From Piscinibacter caeni (GTDB lineage: Bacteria > Pseudomonadota > Gammaproteobacteria > Burkholderiales > Burkholderiaceae_C), in contig QJOU01000030.1 of assembly GCA_003265685.1 (NCBI GenBank), positions 1 through 64,000 on the forward strand: a stretch of DNA of 64,000 nt, read 5' to 3'. Below are positions 8,747-21,218 of the stretch, one piece after another (the first letter of the stretch is position 1; each line of letters opens with the position of its first letter). The position numbers and the translations under genes were made by a program. The notes beneath the pieces are model-generated. The model was not told the DNA's origin, ran no database searches, and saw nothing but the letters and a program-made list of their open reading frames with translations.

Positions 8747-9598
8747 ATGGCAGCAGAAGGCACCGCCCACGCCCCGACCGCCGGCGAATACATCGTCCAC
8801 CACCTGCATCACCTGCAGTCCGGCCATCAGCACTCGGTGGTGGACTTCTCGGTGATCAACCTCGACTCCATCTTCTTCTCTACCCTGCTCGGTGCGCTGG
8901 GCTGCTGGCTGCTGTGGCGCGCCGCGCGCGCCGCCACCTCGGGCGTGCCGGGCCGCTTCCAGGCCGCCGTCGAGGTGCTGGTCGAGATGGTCGAGTCGCA
9001 GGCCAAGGGCATCGTGCACAACGCGCAGAGCCGCAAGCTCGTCGCCCCGCTCGCGCTCACCGTCTTCGTCTGGATCTTCCTGATGAACGCGATGGACCTG
9101 CTGCCGGTCGACCTGCTGCCCTGGCTGTGGCAGACCGCCCAGGGCAACCACGACGCCTACCTGCGCGTGGTGCCCACCGCGGACCTCTCGATCACGATGG
9201 CGCTGTCGCTCGGCGTGCTGATCACCTGCCTGGTCTACAACGTCAAGATCAAGGGCGCTGGCGGGTGGGTGCACGAACTGTTCACCGCGCCGTTTGGCAG
9301 CCACCCGGTGCTGTACCCGGTGAACTTCCTGATGCAGATGATCGAGTTCGTCGCCAAGACCGTGTCGCACGGCATGCGTCTGTTCGGCAACATGTACGCC
9401 GGCGAACTGATCTTCATGCTGATCGCGCTGATGGGCGGCGCCTGGGCGCTGTCGGCCACCGGCATCCTGCTGTTCCTCGGCCACATCGTCGCCGGTTCGG
9501 TGTGGGCCATCTTCCACATCCTGATCATCACGCTGCAGGCCTTCGTGTTCATGATGCTGACGCTCGTGTACATCGGCCAGGCCCACGACTCGCACTGA
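8747..9598 (+). CDS. atpB: F1Fo ATP synthase subunit a
   Basis: 283 residues, a polytopic membrane protein forming the proton half-channels against the c-ring. The conserved block [15 protein letters not shown] contains the essential Arg of helix 4, and the last helices include the expected [18 protein letters not shown]. The N-terminus has a His-rich stretch ([12 protein letters not shown]), common in betaproteobacterial AtpB. Second gene of the atp operon. Confidence 0.97.
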   Translation: MAAEGTAHAPTAGEYIVHHLHHLQSGHQHSVVDFSVINLDSIFFSTLLGALGCWLLWRAARAATSGVPGRFQAAVEVLVEMVESQAKGIVHNAQSRKLVAPLALTVFVWIFLMNAMDLLPVDLLPWLWQTAQGNHDAYLRVVPTADLSITMALSLGVLITCLVYNVKIKGAGGWVHELFTAPFGSHPVLYPVNFLMQMIEFVAKTVSHGMRLFGNMYAGELIFMLIALMGGAWALSATGILLFLGHIVAGSVWAIFHILIITLQAFVFMMLTLVYIGQAHDSH

Positions 9599-9638
9599 TC
9601 CCGTCTGCCGTTTCCTTCCCTTTCTTCTTTTCCCCTGA

Positions 9639-9923
<285 letters not shown>

Positions 9924-9967
9924 TCGGGCGCCCGCCGCCCTCCCACTGACGACTCAGGGGCAAGCAC

Positions 9968-10438
9968 GTGAGCATCAACGCTACGCTGATTGCGCAGTTG
10001 ATCGTCTTCCTGATCCTGGTGTGGTTCACGATGAAATTCGTGTGGCCGCCGATCACGAAGGCGCTCGACGAGCGCGCTCAGAAGATCGCCGACGGCCTGT
10101 CGGCCGCCGACAAGGCGAAGGCAGACCTCGCCCAGGCCAACAAGCGCGTCGAGGAACAGCTCGCCGCCGCGCGCAACGACGCGGCGCAGCGCCTGGCCGA
10201 CGCCGAGCGCCTGGCCCAGCAGATGGTCGAGGAAGCCAAGTCCCGCGCAAGCGAGGAAGGCGCCAAGATCATCGCCGCCGCCAAGGCCGAGGCCGAGCAG
10301 GAGTCCGTCAAGGCCCGCGAGGCGCTGCGCGAACAGGTGGCCGCGCTGGCCGTCAAGGGCGCCGAACAGATCCTGCGCAAGGAAGTGAACCCGTCCGTTC
10401 ACGCCGAGCTGCTGGGTCGCCTGAAGGCGGAACTCTGA
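9968..10438 (+). CDS. atpF: F1Fo ATP synthase subunit b
   Basis: 156 residues. One N-terminal membrane helix (about 5-26) is followed by a long charged coiled coil that forms the peripheral stalk. It starts at GTG with AGGGG upstream; the usual opening SINATLIAQ follows directly. Two bases separate its stop from atpH. Confidence 0.96.
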   Translation: MSINATLIAQLIVFLILVWFTMKFVWPPITKALDERAQKIADGLSAADKAKADLAQANKRVEEQLAAARNDAAQRLADAERLAQQMVEEAKSRASEEGAKIIAAAKAEAEQESVKAREALREQVAALAVKGAEQILRKEVNPSVHAELLGRLKAEL

Positions 10439-10440
10439 CC

Positions 10441-10974
10441 ATGGCCGAGCTGGCAACCATCGCACGGCCCTACGCCGAAGCGCTGTTCAAGGCCATTGCG
10501 CCGGCCGATGCCGCCGCCGTGGCCGAGCAGGTGGCGGCGATCGCCGAGGTCGCGGGCCACGAGCAGGTGCGGCAGTTCGCCGACAACCCGAAGGTCGCGC
10601 CCGAGCAGGTGTTCGACCTGATCGCCTCGGTGATCAAGGGTTTCCTCGGCGACGGCGCGAAGAACCTGCTGCGCACCGTGATCGACAACGGTCGCCTCGC
10701 GGCGCTGCCGGAGATCGCGCGCCAGTTCCATGCGCTGGTCAATGCCCGCTCGGGCGTCTCGGACGCCACGATCGAAAGCGCCTTCCCGATCGACGCGGCG
10801 CAGCTCCCCGAGGTGGTGGCCTCGCTGGAGAAGCGCTTCGGCCGCAAGCTCAATCCGAGCGTGGTGGTCGATGCGTCGCTGATCGGCGGCATCCGCGTGG
10901 TCGTCGGCGACGAGGTGCTCGACACCTCGGTCAAGGCCCGTCTCGAACAGATGAAAGTGGCGTTGACCGCCTGA
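10441..10974 (+). CDS. atpH: F1Fo ATP synthase subunit delta
   Basis: 177 residues, the usual size. It opens with [15 protein letters not shown], the standard OSCP/delta start, and ends with the [20 protein letters not shown] block. It links F1 alpha subunits to the b-stalk. It starts 2 bases after atpF, which suggests translational coupling. Confidence 0.96.
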   Translation: MAELATIARPYAEALFKAIAPADAAAVAEQVAAIAEVAGHEQVRQFADNPKVAPEQVFDLIASVIKGFLGDGAKNLLRTVIDNGRLAALPEIARQFHALVNARSGVSDATIESAFPIDAAQLPEVVASLEKRFGRKLNPSVVVDASLIGGIRVVVGDEVLDTSVKARLEQMKVALTA

Positions 10975-11001
10975 GGCGGCCCCGTCGTCACGGAGAGAGA
11001 T

Positions 11002-12555
<1,554 letters not shown>

Positions 12556-12566
12556 GGAGCTGGACC

Positions 12567-13445
12567 ATGGCGGTCGGCAAGGAAATTCGCGGCAAGATCA
12601 AATCGGTGGAGAACACCAAGAAGATCACCAAGGCCATGGAAATGGTCGCCGCCTCCAAGATGCGCAAGGCGCAGGAGCGCATGCGCGCGGCGCGCCCGTA
12701 CAGCGACAAGATCCGCAACATCACCGCGCACCTGTCGCAGGCGAACCCGGAGTACCGCTCGCCGTACATGCGCACCGGCGGCACGGCCAAGAAGGTCGGC
12801 TTCATCGTCGTCACGACCGACAAGGGTCTGTGCGGCGGCCTGAACACCAACGTGCTGCGCGCCGTCACGAACAAGTTCCGCGAGCTGCAGGGCGCGGGCG
12901 TGGCGATCGAGACGGTGGCCATCGGCAACAAGGGCTTCGGCTTCCTGAACCGCATCGGCGCCAAGGTGGTCTCGCATGCCACCCAGCTCGGCGACGCGCC
13001 GCAGCTCGAGCGCCTGATCGGCCCGGTCAAGGTGATGCTCGATGCGTTCGTCGCTGGCCAGCTCGACGCGGTCTACCTCTGCTACACGCAGTTCATCAAC
13101 ACGATGAAGCAGGAGCCCCAGGTGCAGCAGCTGCTGCCGCTGGCGGCCGGCGACCTGCAGCAGACCGAGGAAGAGAAGCGCCAGTACGGCTGGGACTACC
13201 TGTACGAGCCGGACCCCGCGACCGTCATCGACGAGCTGCTGACGCGCTACGTCGAGGCGCTGGTCTACCAGGCGGTGGCCGAGAACATGGCCTCCGAGCA
13301 GTCGGCCCGCATGGTGGCGATGAAGGCCGCGACGGACAACGCCGGCAACCTGATCGCCGAACTCAAGCTCGTCTACAACAAGACGCGCCAGGCCGCGATC
13401 ACGAAGGAACTCTCCGAGATCGTGGGCGGCGCTGCCGCCGTCTGA
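12567..13445 (+). CDS. atpG: F1Fo ATP synthase subunit gamma
   Basis: 292 residues. It begins with the conserved [20 protein letters not shown] helix and ends with [22 protein letters not shown], the two ends of the rotating central stalk. AAGGAG sits 8 bases before the ATG. The open frame extends far upstream through atpA in another frame; that portion is not coding. Confidence 0.97.
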   Translation: MAVGKEIRGKIKSVENTKKITKAMEMVAASKMRKAQERMRAARPYSDKIRNITAHLSQANPEYRSPYMRTGGTAKKVGFIVVTTDKGLCGGLNTNVLRAVTNKFRELQGAGVAIETVAIGNKGFGFLNRIGAKVVSHATQLGDAPQLERLIGPVKVMLDAFVAGQLDAVYLCYTQFINTMKQEPQVQQLLPLAAGDLQQTEEEKRQYGWDYLYEPDPATVIDELLTRYVEALVYQAVAENMASEQSARMVAMKAATDNAGNLIAELKLVYNKTRQAAITKELSEIVGGAAAV

Positions 13446-14885
<1,440 letters not shown>

Positions 14886-14894
14886 GGACGCGCC

Positions 14895-15311
14895 ATGGCC
14901 ACCATCCACGTCGACGTCGTTTCGGCCGAGGAGAGCATCTTCTCGGGCGAGGCGAAGTTCGTCGCGCTGCCGGGCGAATCCGGCGAGCTCGGCATCCTGC
15001 CGCGCCACACGCCGCTGATCACCCGCATCAAGCCGGGTGCGGTGCGCATCGAGCGGGCCGACAACGGCGAGGAGGAGTTCGTCTTCGTCGCCGGCGGCAT
15101 CCTCGAGGTGCAGCCCAATGTCGTGACCGTGCTGGCCGACACCGCCATCCGCGGCCACGACCTCGACGAGGCCAAGGCCGCCGAGGCCAAGAAGCTCGCC
15201 GAGGAGGCGATGCGCAACGCCAAGAGCGACATCGACCTGGCCAAGGCCCAGAGCGAGTTCGCCGCGATGGCGGCCCAGCTGGCGGCGATCGCCAAGCTGC
15301 GCAAGAAGTGA
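14895..15311 (+). CDS. atpC: F1Fo ATP synthase subunit epsilon
   Basis: 138 residues. An N-terminal beta-sandwich ([16 protein letters not shown]) and a C-terminal Ala-rich helical hairpin, the auto-inhibitory element of bacterial F1, are both present. Last gene of the operon. Confidence 0.96.
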   Translation: MATIHVDVVSAEESIFSGEAKFVALPGESGELGILPRHTPLITRIKPGAVRIERADNGEEEFVFVAGGILEVQPNVVTVLADTAIRGHDLDEAKAAEAKKLAEEAMRNAKSDIDLAKAQSEFAAMAAQLAAIAKLRKK

Positions 15312-15315
15312 GTTC

Positions 15316-15328
15316 GGCCCGCCGGGCC
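15316..15328. terminator. Possible terminator stem after the atp operon
   Basis: GGCCCG, one base, CGGGCC lies 5 bases after the atpC stop. A second palindrome, GGCCTAAGGCC (15339-15349), overlaps the stop of the convergent AEC gene. Neither has a clear T-run, so a bidirectional terminator is only likely, not certain. Confidence 0.35.
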
Positions 15329-15341
15329 ACCGGCGGGGGGC

Positions 15342-16331
15342 CTAAGGCCGCACGCCAAAGGCCCAGGCGATCAGCGAGAAGCTCGCGAAGGCCAGCGCCG
15401 TGCTGGCCATGATGATGCGCGTGATGCGTCCGTTGTCCGCGCCGTAGCGCTCGGCCAGGATGGCCACGTTGCTCGCACTGGGCAGCGCCGCGTTGAGCAC
15501 CAGCACCAGCAGCGCGAAGGAAGACACCTCCGCACCGGCCGCGTTGGCCAGCACGCCGCCGGCCAGCATCAGCAGCGGGTGGATCAGCAGCTTGATCAGC
15601 GCCACCGGCAGGTAGTCGCGCAGCGGCGTGCGGCTGTGGGCGTGCTGCTGCGCGCGCCACAGCACGGCGCCGATCGTGAACAGCGCCACCGGCGTGGCCG
15701 CATCGCCGAGCATGCGCACGATGTCCTTGACGGCCTGCGGCTGCGGCAGCCCGGTCGCCGCCACCAGCGCCCCCAGCGCGATGGCCCAGGGCAGCGGGTT
15801 GGAGAACGCGCCGCGCATCGCCCGTGCGAAGCTCGGCAGCAGGTCGTGCCGCGTGGCGGTCTCGCTGGCCGGCCGCAGCTGGGCCAGCGCCAGGCACAGC
15901 GAGCTGGTGACCACCAGGTCGATCAGGATGCAGCCGATCAGCGGGCCGGCCACGCGCTCGCCGAGCAGGCCGATCAGCAGCGGGAAGCCCATGAAGCCCG
16001 AGTTCGGGAAGGCCGCGACGAGTGCGCCGAAGGCGGCGTCCTTCATCGACACGCCGGGGCCGTCGGGCCGCTGGCGCAGCGTCAGTGCGATGGTGAACAG
16101 CACCATCAGCAGCGCGCCGCCGAGGTAGATCGCGATCAGCACCGGGTCGAGCAGCTGCGCCAGCGGCATGCTCGAGCCGAAGCGGAACAGCATGCAAGGC
16201 AATGCGAAGAACAGCACGAAACCGTTCAGACCGGGAATCGCCGACTCCGGCAGCAGGCCGCGCTGAACGGCGACGTATCCCAGCACAACCAGTGCGAAGA
16301 ACGGAAAGGTGACAGCCAGGATCGCCTGCAT
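15342..16331 (-). CDS. AEC-family transporter (auxin efflux carrier-like permease)
   Basis: 329 residues with about ten hydrophobic segments in two five-helix halves. The first half contains NGFVLFFALPCMLF and AAFPNSGFMGFP, typical AEC signatures. Bacterial members export or exchange organic anions such as malate; the substrate here is not deducible. Convergent with atpC, 30 bases apart, and probably monocistronic. Confidence 0.88.
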   Translation of the reverse strand: MQAILAVTFPFFALVVLGYVAVQRGLLPESAIPGLNGFVLFFALPCMLFRFGSSMPLAQLLDPVLIAIYLGGALLMVLFTIALTLRQRPDGPGVSMKDAAFGALVAAFPNSGFMGFPLLIGLLGERVAGPLIGCILIDLVVTSSLCLALAQLRPASETATRHDLLPSFARAMRGAFSNPLPWAIALGALVAATGLPQPQAVKDIVRMLGDAATPVALFTIGAVLWRAQQHAHSRTPLRDYLPVALIKLLIHPLLMLAGGVLANAAGAEVSSFALLVLVLNAALPSASNVAILAERYGADNGRITRIIMASTALAFASFSLIAWAFGVRP

Positions 16332-16373
16332 GCCGCCAGTATCGCAGCGCCCCGCGTGCGCCGCGGCGCAGGC

Positions 16374-16706
16374 TCAGCGCGCGAGGGCCTCGTCGAGCAG
16401 CACGATGCGTTCGCGCGCGGTGCGTTCGCCGAGCTGATGGGCGATGGCGTCGAACAGCTGCGTGCGCAGGTGCTCGATGTCGCGCCGGTCGCGGGCGTGC
16501 AGCAGGGTCACGCCGATCAGGTGGCGCTGCGAGGCCGGCAGGTCGGCCACCAGTTCGTGGCACAGGCAGCGCAGCCGCTCGAGCTCGTCGGTGTTGCCGG
16601 AACTCTGGAAATCCAGGCCCGGGCGGGCGAGCCGAAGGGCCTGGTCGAGGGTGCGCTTCCAGCGCGGGACAGAAGGCGTGGCCATGGAGCGATGGGTCAT
16701 CAGCAT
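16374..16706 (-). CDS. Hypothetical protein, 110 aa
   Basis: Family not recognised. 110 residues, mostly helical, rich in Arg, Leu and Glu, with a His/Cys-containing centre (RLRCLCHELV, about residue 45). No signal peptide or membrane segment. GAGAGGC about 10 bases before the ATG at 16706 supports this start; a second ATG at 16685 would give 103 residues. It lies between the AEC transporter and the divergent rep gene. Codon use resembles its neighbours, so it is probably real. Confidence 0.6.
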   Translation of the reverse strand: MLMTHRSMATPSVPRWKRTLDQALRLARPGLDFQSSGNTDELERLRCLCHELVADLPASQRHLIGVTLLHARDRRDIEHLRTQLFDAIAHQLGERTARERIVLLDEALAR

Positions 16707-16877
16707 GTCGTGAGCCTCTCGTCGCGTGCGCGGTTCGCACGGTCGGGCATGTCTGTGATGGCCTCAGTGTGCGTCGCCCGCCGCGCGGGCCAAAGCGCTT
16801 GGGCGCACGCAATCGAGGCCGGGACCAAACATGCCACTGCGATGGCCACGTGCGTCGGCATGCACGCCACGCGGGCG

Positions 16878-16908
16878 TGACATCTGCACAGGGTGCCGCC
16901 GCTATCAT
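16878..16908 (+). promoter_or_regulatory. Candidate sigma-70 promoter for rep
   Basis: TGACAT (16878-16883) and TATCAT (16903-16908) are separated by 19 bases, upstream of the GTG start at 16947. The spacing is slightly long and the -35 match is partial. The rest of the 240-base gap shows no gene. Confidence 0.35.
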
Positions 16909-16946
16909 GGCGCGCCCCGCAGCCCGCCATCCGACGTCCGCGCCCC

Positions 16947-18992
16947 GTGTCCGACAGCCCCGCATCGCTCAACCCGGCCCAGCTCGAGGCGGTGCATCAC
17001 CTGAAGGGGCCGTGCCTCGTGCTGGCCGGCGCCGGCTCGGGCAAGACGCGCGTCATCACGCACAAGATCGCGCGGCTGCTGCAGGCCGGTCACGAGCCCG
17101 CGCGCATCGCGGCCATCACCTTCACCAACAAGGCCGCGGCCGAGATGCGCGAGCGCGCCCGCGCACTGGTCGGGCCGCGTGCGGCCAAGCACCTGGTGAT
17201 CAGCACCTTCCACTCGCTCGGCGTGCGCCTGCTGCGCGAAGAGGGCGCGCGGCTCGGGCTGAAGGAGCAATTCAGCATCCTCGACAGCGACGACGTGCTC
17301 GCAACGCTGAAGGACGCCGGCGGCAGCAACGACAACGCGCTGGCCCGCCGCTGGCAGTGGACCATCAGCCTGTGGAAGAACGCCGGGCTCGCCAGCGACC
17401 AGGTCGCGCCGGCGGACGACGACGAGCGGGTTGCGCAGCGCGTGATGCAACGCTACGAGGAGCGCCTGGCGGCCTACCAGGCGGTCGACTTCGACGACCT
17501 GATCCTGCTGCCGAAGAAGCTGCTCGAGCGTGATGCCGAGGCGCGCGCGAAGTGGCAGGACCGCCTGCGCTACCTGCTGGTGGACGAGTACCAGGACACC
17601 AACGCGATCCAGTACGAGCTGCTCAGGCTGCTGGCCGGCGAGGCGGCGAACTTCACCGCGGTGGGCGACGACGACCAGAGCATCTACGGCTGGCGCGGGG
17701 CGACCATCGACAACCTGCGCCGCCTGCCCACCGACTATCCGACCCTGAAGGTCATCGCGCTGGAGCAGAACTACCGCTCCACCGGCCACATCCTGCGCGC
17801 CGCCAACGCGGTGATCGCGCACAACCCGAAGCTGTTCGAGAAGAAGCTGTGGAGCGCCTACGGCGACGGCGAGCCGGTGCGTGTGCTCGAATGCGACGGC
17901 GAGGAGCACGAGGCCGAGCGCGCGGTGGCGCTGATCCAGTCGAAGCGCGGCCAGGGGGGCAACGTGGCCTTCAAGGACTTCGCGGTGCTCTACCGCGCCA
18001 ACCACCAGGCCAAGGTGTTCGAGAAGGCGCTGCGCAAGGCCAGCATCCCGTACAAGGTGTCGGGTGGGCAGAGCTTCTTCGACCGCGCCGAGATCAAGGA
18101 CCTGTGCGCCTGGCTGCGCCTGCTCGTCAACCACGACGACGACCCGGCGTTCCTGCGCGCCGTCACCACGCCCAAGCGCGGCATCGGCCACCAGACGCTG
18201 GCGAGCCTGGGCGAGTTCGCGTCGAAGTGGAAGACCAGCCTCTACGAGGCGCTGTTCGCCGAAAGCCTGGGCACCGCGATCAGCACGCGCGCGATCGGCT
18301 CGCTGCACGAGTTCGGCCGCTACGTGAACGACCTCGAGTACCGCGCCCGCCACACCGAAGGCGCCGAGGACGCCAAGGCGCTGCTGCTGGGCTGGCTGAA
18401 GGACATCGGCTACGAGCAGCACCTGCTCGAGGGCGAGGACAGCGAGAAGCTCGCCGCCGCACGCTGGGGCAACGTGCTCGATTTCGTCGACTGGATCGCC
18501 AAGCGCTGCGGCGGCGAGATCGAGAACGACGGCGGCCTGACCGTCGAGACCACGAGGAAGAGCGTGCTCGAGGTGGCCCAGACCATCTCCGTGATCATCA
18601 GCCTGGCTGAACGCGGCGACGAGCAGGACGTGGTCACGCTGTCGACCCTGCACGCCGCCAAGGGCCTGGAGTGGCCGCACGTGCTGCTGGCCGGTGTCAA
18701 CGAGGGCCTGCTGCCGTTCAGGAGCGAGGACGATGAGATGACGCCGCAGCGCCTGGAGGAAGAGCGGCGCCTGATGTACGTGGGCATCACCCGCGCGCGC
18801 GAGACGCTCGGCGTCAGCACCCTGCGGCGCCGCAAGCGCGGGCGCGACACGGTGCAGGGCCTCCCGAGCCGCTTCATCGCCGAGATGAAGCTGCACGAGG
18901 TGCAGCAGAAGGAAAACCCGCGCGCCAGGCTGAAGGCGCTGCGCGAGGCCGCCGCCGCGCGTGCGGCGCAGGCCGCGCCTACATCCCCTTGA
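16947..18992 (+). CDS. rep: UvrD/Rep-family ATP-dependent DNA helicase
   Basis: 681 residues, superfamily 1A helicase with 3'-5' polarity in characterised Rep proteins, which help replication forks pass bound proteins. Motif I GAGSGKTRVIT, motif II VDEYQDTN, motif III GDDDQSIYGWRG, motif IV QNYRST and motif V/VI STLHAAKGLEW and YVGITRARE are all intact. I chose the GTG at 16947 because the protein then opens like E. coli Rep (LNPAQLEAVHHLKGPCLVLAG); an ATG 54 bases upstream adds a basic Pro-rich tail overlapping the promoter candidate. The 3' end overlaps the convergent LytTR regulator by 14 bases. Confidence 0.92.
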   Translation: MSDSPASLNPAQLEAVHHLKGPCLVLAGAGSGKTRVITHKIARLLQAGHEPARIAAITFTNKAAAEMRERARALVGPRAAKHLVISTFHSLGVRLLREEGARLGLKEQFSILDSDDVLATLKDAGGSNDNALARRWQWTISLWKNAGLASDQVAPADDDERVAQRVMQRYEERLAAYQAVDFDDLILLPKKLLERDAEARAKWQDRLRYLLVDEYQDTNAIQYELLRLLAGEAANFTAVGDDDQSIYGWRGATIDNLRRLPTDYPTLKVIALEQNYRSTGHILRAANAVIAHNPKLFEKKLWSAYGDGEPVRVLECDGEEHEAERAVALIQSKRGQGGNVAFKDFAVLYRANHQAKVFEKALRKASIPYKVSGGQSFFDRAEIKDLCAWLRLLVNHDDDPAFLRAVTTPKRGIGHQTLASLGEFASKWKTSLYEALFAESLGTAISTRAIGSLHEFGRYVNDLEYRARHTEGAEDAKALLLGWLKDIGYEQHLLEGEDSEKLAAARWGNVLDFVDWIAKRCGGEIENDGGLTVETTRKSVLEVAQTISVIISLAERGDEQDVVTLSTLHAAKGLEWPHVLLAGVNEGLLPFRSEDDEMTPQRLEEERRLMYVGITRARETLGVSTLRRRKRGRDTVQGLPSRFIAEMKLHEVQQKENPRARLKALREAAAARAAQAAPTSP

Positions 18993-19776
18993 ACAGGCCG
19001 GCGAAGCTGCGCGAGACCTCGAGCTTTTGCGGGTGACCCTTGACGCTGACGATCTGCCGGCCGCGCAGGTCGCGCGTGACGCCGGCGATCGCCTTCACGT
19101 TGACCAGCGTGGAGCGGTGGATCTGCCAGAACTGCTCGGCGTCGAGCTCCTCGAGCAGCTCCTTGATCGGCTTGCGGATCAGGGCCTCGACCGTCGCGGT
19201 CTGCACCCGGGTGTACTTCTCGTCGGAGATGAAGAACAGCACCTCCTCGACCGGGATCATCTGGATGGCCGGGCCGACGCTGGCCTGGATCCACTTCAGC
19301 CGCGGCGGCGCGGAGCCCGTGCCGGCGGCGAGCTTCTGCAGCAGCAGCGGCAGGTTCACGGCCACCCCTTCCGTGCTGCCGCGCGCGGCGAGGCGCCGCT
19401 TCAGCCGCGCCACCGTCTGCGCGAGGCGCTCGCGTTCGGCCGGCTTGAGCACGTAGTCGGCCGCGCCCTGCTCGAAGGCCTGCACCGCGTACTCGTCGTA
19501 GGCGGTGATGAAGACGATCTCGCAGCCCGGCCAGCCGCCGGCTTCGTCGTCCACCGGCAGCTGCAGGATGTCGCGCGCCGCCTCCAGGCCGGTGCGGCCG
19601 GGCATGCGGATGTCGAGGAACACCACGTCGGGGTGGTGCTGCTCGACGAGCTGCAGCGCCTCCAGGCCGTTCTTCGCCTCGGCGGCGATCTCGAGCTCCG
19701 GCCACACCTCGGCCAGGCGCGCGCGCAGCTGATCACGCATCAGGCGTTCGTCGTCGGCGATGACGGCACGGGTCAT
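18979..19776 (-). CDS. LytTR-family response regulator
   Basis: 265 residues. An N-terminal receiver (about 1-125) with the acidic pocket DDE, the phospho-acceptor Asp in VVFLDIRMPG, Thr in VFITAYDEYA and Lys in VLKPAE. A C-terminal LytTR DNA-binding domain follows, with FFISDEKYTRV, EQFWQIHRSTLVNV and a conserved basic end. It starts with ATG overlapping the kinase stop in ATGA, so the pair is co-translated. AlgR/LytR-type regulators often control surface or fimbrial functions; the targets here are unknown. Confidence 0.92.
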   Translation of the reverse strand: MTRAVIADDERLMRDQLRARLAEVWPELEIAAEAKNGLEALQLVEQHHPDVVFLDIRMPGRTGLEAARDILQLPVDDEAGGWPGCEIVFITAYDEYAVQAFEQGAADYVLKPAERERLAQTVARLKRRLAARGSTEGVAVNLPLLLQKLAAGTGSAPPRLKWIQASVGPAIQMIPVEEVLFFISDEKYTRVQTATVEALIRKPIKELLEELDAEQFWQIHRSTLVNVKAIAGVTRDLRGRQIVSVKGHPQKLEVSRSFAGLFKGM

Positions 19777-21113
19777 GTCGGGCGGGCCTCCTCGGTGCGG
19801 GCCACGTAGGGTAGCGTGATCGTCACGCGTGTGCCGCTTGGTGCGTTGGCCGCCACCGTCAGCTCGGCCTTGCCGCCGTACAGCAGCGCCAGGCGCTCGC
19901 GGATGTTGGCCAGCCCGATGCCGGTGCCGGCGGTGGCCGCCTGGCCGAAGCCGACGCCGGTGTCGGCCACGGTGACGGCCAGCTTGCCGTGCACGATCTC
20001 GGCCTTGACCGTCAGCGAGCCGCCCTCGGGCTTGGGCTCCAGGCCATGCTTGATCGCGTTCTCGACCAGGCCCTGCAGCATCATCGGCGGGAACTCGGCC
20101 GAACGCAGGCCCTCGGGCACGTCGATGCGGGTGGCCAGGCGGTCGTCCATGCGCACCTTCAGGATCTCCAGGTAAGGCGCGATCACCGCGATCTCGCGCC
20201 CGAGTTCGCGCACCCCGTTGCTCGAGGTCTCGCGCATGCTCGGCATGCTGGCACGCAGCAGCGCGATCAGGTTCTTCTGCATCGCCGAGGCGCGCGGCGG
20301 ATCGGTCTCGATCAGGTGGTCGATCGAGGCCAGCGTGTTGAACAGGAAGTGCGGCTCCACCTGGGCCTGCATGGCCGCCATGCGCGCCTCCACCACCTGG
20401 CGCTTGAGCTGTTCGGCCTCGGCCGTCTCGGTGGCCTGGGCGGCCTTCACCTCGGCCTGCAGCCGGCCCTTGTAGGTGAACTTCAGGATCGCCGACATGA
20501 AGATCCACAGGAAGGCCAGATCCGGCAGCGAGTCGCCGAAGGTGGCGCGGCGCGGCGCGCGGCGCGGCGCGATCACGGTGGTGTCGCCCTCCGTGCGCAT
20601 CTCGATGGCCGCGTCGCGCGCCTCCTCGATGGCGGCCTTGATGTCCTCGCGCGCCGCCTCGATGGCCTCGCGCACCTCCTGGCTGTCCGCGCCGGGCGGC
20701 ACCTTGATCTGGATGCCGTCGCGGCCGATCTCCATGCCGGCGGCCGAGGCCGCGTCCGCCGGCGCGGCGGGTTTGATGCGCACCCCGCCCTTGTCGATCG
20801 TGATCTCCACGCCGCCGTGCGCCGCGCTGGCGCTGCGCTGCGGCGGCACGGCGGCCGGGGCGGCCGGGGCGGCCGGTGGCGCGGGCGGCTGCGGCGGCAG
20901 CAACACGACCGGCTCGGCGCGCATCCAGCCCGGCACCGGCCAGCTGAACGGCGGGAATTCCTGGAGGATGGCGCTGCTGACCAGCAACAGCGACGCGAGC
21001 AGCAGGAACTTCCACCAGCTGATGCCGACGAGCCAGTTGCCGTAGGCGTGGAAGGCACGCAGCCAGGCGGACTGCGGTGCGGCCGGCAGGGTCGGGGAGG
21101 CGATGCTGGACAT
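19773..21113 (-). CDS. LytS/AlgZ-type sensor histidine kinase with an unusual extracytoplasmic region
   Basis: 446 residues. First membrane helix about 33-53 and second about 194-215. The His_kinase domain has VEPHFLFNTLASIDHL with phospho-acceptor His255, followed by an HATPase_c domain (ENAIKHGLEP, TGIGLANIRERL). Between the helices lie about 140 residues: a Pro/Ala-rich stretch (70-92), two similar short strands (VEITIDKGGVRIK at about 102, MEIGRDGIQIKV at about 127) and an acidic helix (EAIEAAREDIKAAIEEARD). AlgZ-type kinases normally lack such a domain. The ATG at 21113 is preferred over a TTG 9 bases upstream. Confidence 0.9.
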   Translation of the reverse strand: MSSIASPTLPAAPQSAWLRAFHAYGNWLVGISWWKFLLLASLLLVSSAILQEFPPFSWPVPGWMRAEPVVLLPPQPPAPPAAPAAPAAVPPQRSASAAHGGVEITIDKGGVRIKPAAPADAASAAGMEIGRDGIQIKVPPGADSQEVREAIEAAREDIKAAIEEARDAAIEMRTEGDTTVIAPRRAPRRATFGDSLPDLAFLWIFMSAILKFTYKGRLQAEVKAAQATETAEAEQLKRQVVEARMAAMQAQVEPHFLFNTLASIDHLIETDPPRASAMQKNLIALLRASMPSMRETSSNGVRELGREIAVIAPYLEILKVRMDDRLATRIDVPEGLRSAEFPPMMLQGLVENAIKHGLEPKPEGGSLTVKAEIVHGKLAVTVADTGVGFGQAATAGTGIGLANIRERLALLYGGKAELTVAANAPSGTRVTITLPYVARTEEARPT

Positions 21114-21171
21114 GCGCGCCAATGTACGGGCGGGGCGCCGCCGCGGCGAGCGCGTTGCGACGCAAGGGAGT

Positions 21172-21196
21172 CGCCGGCCGACAGGCTGCGCCGGCG
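21172..21196. terminator. Weak hairpin downstream of the DUF1501 gene
   Basis: CGCCGGC, 11 bases, GCCGGCG, in the roughly 100-base gap after the DUF1501 stop at 21219. No T-run. It could equally be chance in GC-rich DNA. Confidence 0.25.
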
Positions 21197-21218
21197 GCCG
21201 ACGAAGCGGTGCGCCCCG

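Noticed and set aside
16707-16946. Possible gene or small RNA in the 240-base gap before rep
   Set aside because: No convincing start, ribosome site or hairpin with a T-run; only a weak promoter for rep is supportable.
16905-18896. 663-codon open frame antisense to rep
   Set aside because: No recognisable motif; all helicase motifs are on the plus strand.
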